Source of the DNA: an uncultured Lachnospiraceae bacterium
Lineage (GTDB): Bacteria > Bacillota > Clostridia > Lachnospirales > Lachnospiraceae
Assembly: GCA_947631955.1 (NCBI GenBank)
Contig: CANRNJ010000003.1
Location: forward strand, 1-64,000
Length of the DNA stretch: 64,000 nt
Reading direction: 5' to 3'
Shown: positions 60,423 through 64,000 of the stretch, one piece after another
Numbering within the stretch: the stretch's first letter is position 1
Layout: each line of letters starts with the position of its first letter
Translations under genes and position numbers: made by a program
Notes under the pieces: generated by a model
Told to the model about the DNA's origin: nothing
Database searches by the model: none
Seen by the model: only the letters and a program-made list of their open reading frames with translations

Positions 60423-61721
60423 ATGACGGATTTGACAGAGCAGTACGCACGTCTGGGGATAGGACCCCAAACTTACGCTTTCGGAGAAGAGATCCTCCGA
60501 TCGCTTCACGATCGTTTTCAGGCTATCGATGAAACCGCCGAGTACGGCCAGCTGAAAGTGATCCATGCCATGCAGCAATGCCGCGTGAGCGAAGCGTGTC
60601 TTCTGGGGACCACGGGCTACGGCTACAATGACATTGGCAGGGATACTTTGGAGAAGGTGTACGCGGCCGTGTTCCACACGGAAGACGCTTTGGTGCGGCC
60701 GCAGATCACCTGCGGGACACACGCGCTAGCGCTGGCGCTCATGAGCAATCTGCGCCCCGGCGACGAACTGCTGTCCCCGGTGGGAAAACCTTATGATACG
60801 TTGGAAGAAGTGATCGGCATCCGGCCCTCCAAGGGTTCGCTTAAGGAATACGGCGTTTCCTACAGGCAGGTCGATCTGCTGGAGGACGGCGGGTTTGATT
60901 TTGAAGGAATCCGCAGTTCCATCAACGACAGGACGCGTCTTGTCACCATACAGCGTTCCAAAGGGTATCAGACAAGGCCTACGCTGTCTGTGGAACGGAT
61001 CGGCGAACTGATCCGGTTTGTCAAGAAGATCAAGCCGGATGTGATCTGCATGGTAGATAACTGTTACGGGGAATTTGTGGAGAGGATAGAGCCGACGGAT
61101 GTGGGCGCGGACATGGTGGTCGGTTCGCTGATCAAAAATCCCGGCGGCGGCCTTGCCCCTATCGGCGGATACATCGCCGGAAAAAAAGAATGTGTGGAAA
61201 ATGCGGCCTATCGGCTCACTTCTCCCGGACTTGGAAAAGAAGTGGGGGCGTCCCTTGGGCTGCTGCCTTCATTTTATCAGGGATTGTTTATGGCGCCGAC
61301 GGTCACGGCGTCCGCGCTGAAAGGCGCCGTGTTTGCGGCCAGAGCGTATGAGAAGATAGGATTTCCGGTCTTTCCCGACGGAACGCAGGACAGATACGAT
61401 ATCATACAGGCGGTAACGTTCGGCTCTCCGGAAGGGGTGATTGCTTTCTGTCAGGGGATCCAGTCCGCCGCTTCGGTGGACAGCTTTGTCACGCCGGAAC
61501 CTTGGGATATGCCGGGATATGATTCAAAGGTGATCATGGCGGCGGGAGCGTTCGTTTCCGGCTCTTCCATAGAGCTCAGCGCGGACGGTCCGATCAAGCC
61601 CCCTTATTCCGTTTATTTTCAGGGCGGACTCACGTTTCCACACGCCAAACTGGGGATTTTGAAAACGCTGCAGAATCTGTTGGACCGCGGCATTATTTCG
61701 CCGGATTTCCACAGGGTATAG
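60423..61721 (+). CDS. YnbB-type PLP-dependent enzyme (methionine gamma-lyase family)
   Basis: A 432-residue fold-type I PLP enzyme: GTTGYGYNDIGRDTLE, ITCGTHALALALMSNLRPGD, VDNCYGEFVE and SLIKNPGGGLAPIGGYIAG, where the Lys is the likely PLP anchor. Such proteins are named aluminium resistance or methionine gamma-lyase family. The true substrate is not known. GGGAGATTGAA precedes ATG 60423. It follows miaA by 41 bases, an order seen in Bacillus and clostridia. Confidence 0.92.
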   Translation: MTDLTEQYARLGIGPQTYAFGEEILRSLHDRFQAIDETAEYGQLKVIHAMQQCRVSEACLLGTTGYGYNDIGRDTLEKVYAAVFHTEDALVRPQITCGTHALALALMSNLRPGDELLSPVGKPYDTLEEVIGIRPSKGSLKEYGVSYRQVDLLEDGGFDFEGIRSSINDRTRLVTIQRSKGYQTRPTLSVERIGELIRFVKKIKPDVICMVDNCYGEFVERIEPTDVGADMVVGSLIKNPGGGLAPIGGYIAGKKECVENAAYRLTSPGLGKEVGASLGLLPSFYQGLFMAPTVTASALKGAVFAARAYEKIGFPVFPDGTQDRYDIIQAVTFGSPEGVIAFCQGIQSAASVDSFVTPEPWDMPGYDSKVIMAAGAFVSGSSIELSADGPIKPPYSVYFQGGLTFPHAKLGILKTLQNLLDRGIISPDFHRV

Positions 61722-61824
61722 CCCGTAAAAGCATATGGGATCCTGCAAAATTTTACCGATTTTTGTATACATCAAATGTGTGTTGTGATAAAATGAGCGT
61801 TGGGGAAAGGAGTATGTCATTTGT

Positions 61825-62061
61825 ATGCGTAAAAATGCTTGGACATGTTTTTTGCTGATTCTGGCAGGGATCGTGATCGGCGGTTTTATCGGGAGCATGT
61901 TCCCGACGACATGGCTCAATTACGGGCAGTCGTTCGGCCTGACGTCGCCGTTCGTACTGGATCTTGGAATCCTGTGCATTACGTTCGGTATGACGATCAA
62001 CATCACGATCGCAAGCATTATCGGCATTGCCGCAGCGATCGTCATATATCGGTTTATTTAA
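61825..62061 (+). CDS. DUF4321 family membrane protein
   Basis: A 78-residue protein with two or three spans: ACFLLILAGIVIGGFIGSMF-like start (seen as CFLLILAGIVIGGFIGS), LDLGILCITFGMTINITIAS and a final span. It fits DUF4321, a small protein next to radC/maf-mreB in clostridia. AAAGGAG lies 12 bases before ATG 61825. A TTGTAT-N17-TGATAA stretch at 61763-61794 may be a promoter. Confidence 0.88.
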   Translation: MRKNAWTCFLLILAGIVIGGFIGSMFPTTWLNYGQSFGLTSPFVLDLGILCITFGMTINITIASIIGIAAAIVIYRFI

Positions 62062-62114
62062 CAGGATCTTTACCCGTCCTATCAGGAGAGAGAAGCTGTC
62101 GGGAAAGAGATTGA

Positions 62115-62876
62115 ATGAAATCAGATAAGTGTGAGAACAATGGATATTACAGGATGCAGAATCTTCCATATGAAAAATTCCTCACCTATGGAAGCCGGTC
62201 GCTCACCGATTCGGAACTGCTGTCTATCCTGCTGCGCACCGGGACACGGGGCGTGAATGTGAGGGAACTGGGCGAAAGGGTCCTTGCGGAGACCGCACGG
62301 TATGGAAACGGACTTCTGGGCCTTTATCATATCCCTATGAAAGAACTGTGCCGGATCGAGGGGATCGGGCAGGTCAAGGCGATACAGCTCAAGACCGTCG
62401 CGGAATTGAGCACGCGGATGGCGCAGGCGAGGGCCAAAGGCAGTCTGTCGTTTCATCATCCGAAATCCGTGGCGGATTATTATATGGAGCGTTTCCGGCA
62501 TGAAACGGTGGAATATATCCAGCTGCTCCTGTTGGATTCCGGGCTGCATCTGATCGGCGAGCATCTTTTGTCCAAAGGGACCGTCAACGCATCGCTGCTT
62601 TCTCCGCGGGAAGTGTTTATCCACGCTTTTCAGGCGCGGGCGGCGGGTATCATGATGCTGCACAATCATCCCGGCGGGGACCCGAAACCGAGCGGAAACG
62701 ACATCCGGGTCACGGAGCGCATCGCGAAGATCGGCGCACTGGCGGATATACCGCTGTTCGATCATATCATTATCGGGGACAACAAATATTTCAGCTTTAA
62801 AGAGAATAAATTAATGACAGATATGTCATATTCTGAAAATGCATTACAGGAAAGAGAGGATGGCTGTTTTGGCTAA
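62115..62876 (+). CDS. radC: RadC family JAB-domain protein
   Basis: A 253-residue protein: N-terminal helix-hairpin-helix (LTYGSRSLTDSELLSILLRT, GIGQVKAIQLKTVAEL) and a JAB/MPN-type metalloprotein domain with EVFIHAFQARAAGIMMLHNH, PGGDPKPSGNDI. The metal motif (H-x-H, then D) is intact. Biochemical role debated. It overlaps the start of mreB by 17 bases. Confidence 0.93.
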   Translation: MKSDKCENNGYYRMQNLPYEKFLTYGSRSLTDSELLSILLRTGTRGVNVRELGERVLAETARYGNGLLGLYHIPMKELCRIEGIGQVKAIQLKTVAELSTRMAQARAKGSLSFHHPKSVADYYMERFRHETVEYIQLLLLDSGLHLIGEHLLSKGTVNASLLSPREVFIHAFQARAAGIMMLHNHPGGDPKPSGNDIRVTERIAKIGALADIPLFDHIIIGDNKYFSFKENKLMTDMSYSENALQEREDGCFG

Positions 62877-63879
62877 CAACGCATTTGGAATCGATCTGGG
62901 AACCAGTAATATTAAGATATATAATCGATCGGCCGATGATGTCTTCGTCGAGAAGAACATGATCGCGATCGAAAACAAGAAAAACCTGTTCGCATACGGG
63001 GATTCCGCTTTTGAAATGTACGAAAAGGCGCCCGACAATATCAACATTTCCTATCCGCTGAGCAACGGTGTCATTGCGGATATCCAGAATATGGAACTTC
63101 TGGTAAAGTATTTTCTGAGCGATCTGATGAAGGGCAATATCCGTCCGGCCGATTATTACATCGCGGTCCCGTGGGATGTGACGGAAGTGGAGAAAAGGGC
63201 CTTCAAGGATCTGATAAAAGAGGCGAACGTTAAGGCAAGACGGGTCATGGTCGTGGATAAGGCGGTCGCGGACGGCCTGGGACTGGGCATAGATGTGAAA
63301 AATTCACAGGGCGTGCTGGTGGTAAATGTGGGATTCGACACGACGGAGATATCCATCCTTTCTCTGGGCGGGATCGTGCTGAGCAGGCTTATCAAAGTGG
63401 GCGGGCGCAAGTTCGACGACGCCATCAAAGCGGCGGTCCGCCGGGAATACAGCCTGATCATCGGCGGAAAAACGGCGGAAGTCGTAAAGATGTCTTTGCT
63501 GGATCTGGAAGAGCAGAGGACGGGAGCCCTTGTTTACGGAAGGGATATCGTCACCGGACTCCCGGTGGAGCGCGAGATCCCTACCGGACTGGTGGACGAA
63601 TGTCTGGTTGAACACTTTAATACGATCATTGACAATATCAAGGTGATATTGGAGCGCACGCCCCCGGAGCTCGCCGCGGATATCTATCGGCACGGCATCT
63701 ACCTGACCGGCGGCGCGTCACAGGTGAGCAGACTGGCGCAGTTGATGAGCAAGGGGACGGGGCTGAAAGTCAACGTGAGCGAGAATCCCATTACAAGCGT
63801 TGCTCTGGGACTTGGCAAGATCATCAACGATGATAATTACAGATCGGTAGCCTATGCGATAGAAGGAATGAGTAAATGA
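62860..63879 (+). CDS. mreB: MreB-like actin, divergent
   Basis: A 339-residue actin-fold protein: phosphate 1 loop AFGIDLGTSNIKIYNR, IADIQNMELLVKYFL, phosphate 2 loop LVVNVGFDTTEISILSLGG, YLTGGASQVSRLAQLMS. MreB usually reads DLGTANTLIY and DIGGGTTEIA; the changes here (SNIKIYN, VNVGFDTTEIS) make it a divergent member. It directs side-wall growth with MreC, which follows. ATG 62860 follows AGAGAGG; the start overlaps radC. Confidence 0.85.
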   Translation: MAVLANNAFGIDLGTSNIKIYNRSADDVFVEKNMIAIENKKNLFAYGDSAFEMYEKAPDNINISYPLSNGVIADIQNMELLVKYFLSDLMKGNIRPADYYIAVPWDVTEVEKRAFKDLIKEANVKARRVMVVDKAVADGLGLGIDVKNSQGVLVVNVGFDTTEISILSLGGIVLSRLIKVGGRKFDDAIKAAVRREYSLIIGGKTAEVVKMSLLDLEEQRTGALVYGRDIVTGLPVEREIPTGLVDECLVEHFNTIIDNIKVILERTPPELAADIYRHGIYLTGGASQVSRLAQLMSKGTGLKVNVSENPITSVALGLGKIINDDNYRSVAYAIEGMSK

Positions 63880-64000
63880 GTCCAATCATAAAAAGAAAAG
63901 GAGAAAAATTTACATTACCCGGTAAATATCTCCTTTTTATTTTAACAATCCTCTGCACCGGGATGGTGCTTCTCACATTTAACACGACGGTATTCAGCGG
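63876..64000 (+). CDS. mreC: Rod shape-determining protein MreC (5' end only)
   Basis: ATG 63876 overlaps the mreB stop (ATGA). The visible 41 residues are a basic start (MSPIIKRKGEKF), a membrane span (LLFILTILCTGMVLLTF) and NTTVFSG, as in MreC. The rest lies beyond the window. Confidence 0.85.
   Translation, partial: MSPIIKRKGEKFTLPGKYLLFILTILCTGMVLLTFNTTVFS

Overview
The window looks like a chromosomal segment of a spore-forming anaerobic clostridium, most likely of the family Lachnospiraceae. The grounds are the cotJABC spore-coat operon, gerW (ytfJ), a group-B-like [FeFe] hydrogenase, rpmB with a zinc-binding L28, a DUF1292 protein, and the orders ruvA-ruvB, yloU-fakA-recG-degV-miaB-mutS-mutL-miaA and radC-mreB-mreC. 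No genus can be fixed from sequence reading alone.

Region 1 (about 1-11,250) is an AT-rich accessory island. A three-gene module (two zinc-ribbon membrane proteins around an SPFH/GYF protein, with an XRE regulator in front) lies between two identical 311-bp direct repeats. Each repeat carries a promoter and an antitoxin-like gene whose toxin partner has been lost. After it come a RelB-type antitoxin with a PIN toxin, a DNA glycosylase gene broken by one amber codon, a second intact glycosylase of the same family, XRE and hypothetical genes, and a ParE/RelE toxin with a small antitoxin.

Region 2 (about 11,390-34,110) is GC-richer core genome: cotJABC, a Gld-type ABC exporter with a fused permease/auxiliary subunit, the hydrogenase (behind a Rex-like site), gltX, a UvrD-type helicase, DUF1292, a GlgX-like protein with eroded catalytic motifs, a Cys-rich repeat protein, trpS, a phosphatase, hflK/hflC, a TPR/DUF4037 pair, and an operon of a NusG-II protein, a Gx transporter and ruvAB behind a promoter that contains a LexA-like box. 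Two copies of a strongly structured 140-bp element sit directly against the start codons of gltX and hflC. A different 123-bp structured element is tandemly duplicated before a coiled-coil gene at 34.1 kb.

Region 3 (about 34,360-37,940) looks like inserted or degraded mobile DNA between ruvAB and zapA: a serine resolvase, palindromes, a BspA-like leucine-rich-repeat lipoprotein with 60-bp DNA repeats, and a truncated-looking small ORF.

Region 4 (37,970-64,000) is housekeeping: zapA, a U32 peptidase, a RodA/PBP2 pair, an HD-GYP protein, DUF2953/gerW, a J-domain protein, rpmB, then a long co-directional block for envelope homeostasis (yloU, fakA), DNA repair (recG, mutS, mutL, radC), tRNA modification (miaB, miaA) and cell shape (mreB, start of mreC). 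No rRNA, tRNA or CRISPR array was seen. All pairings and similarities were judged by eye.
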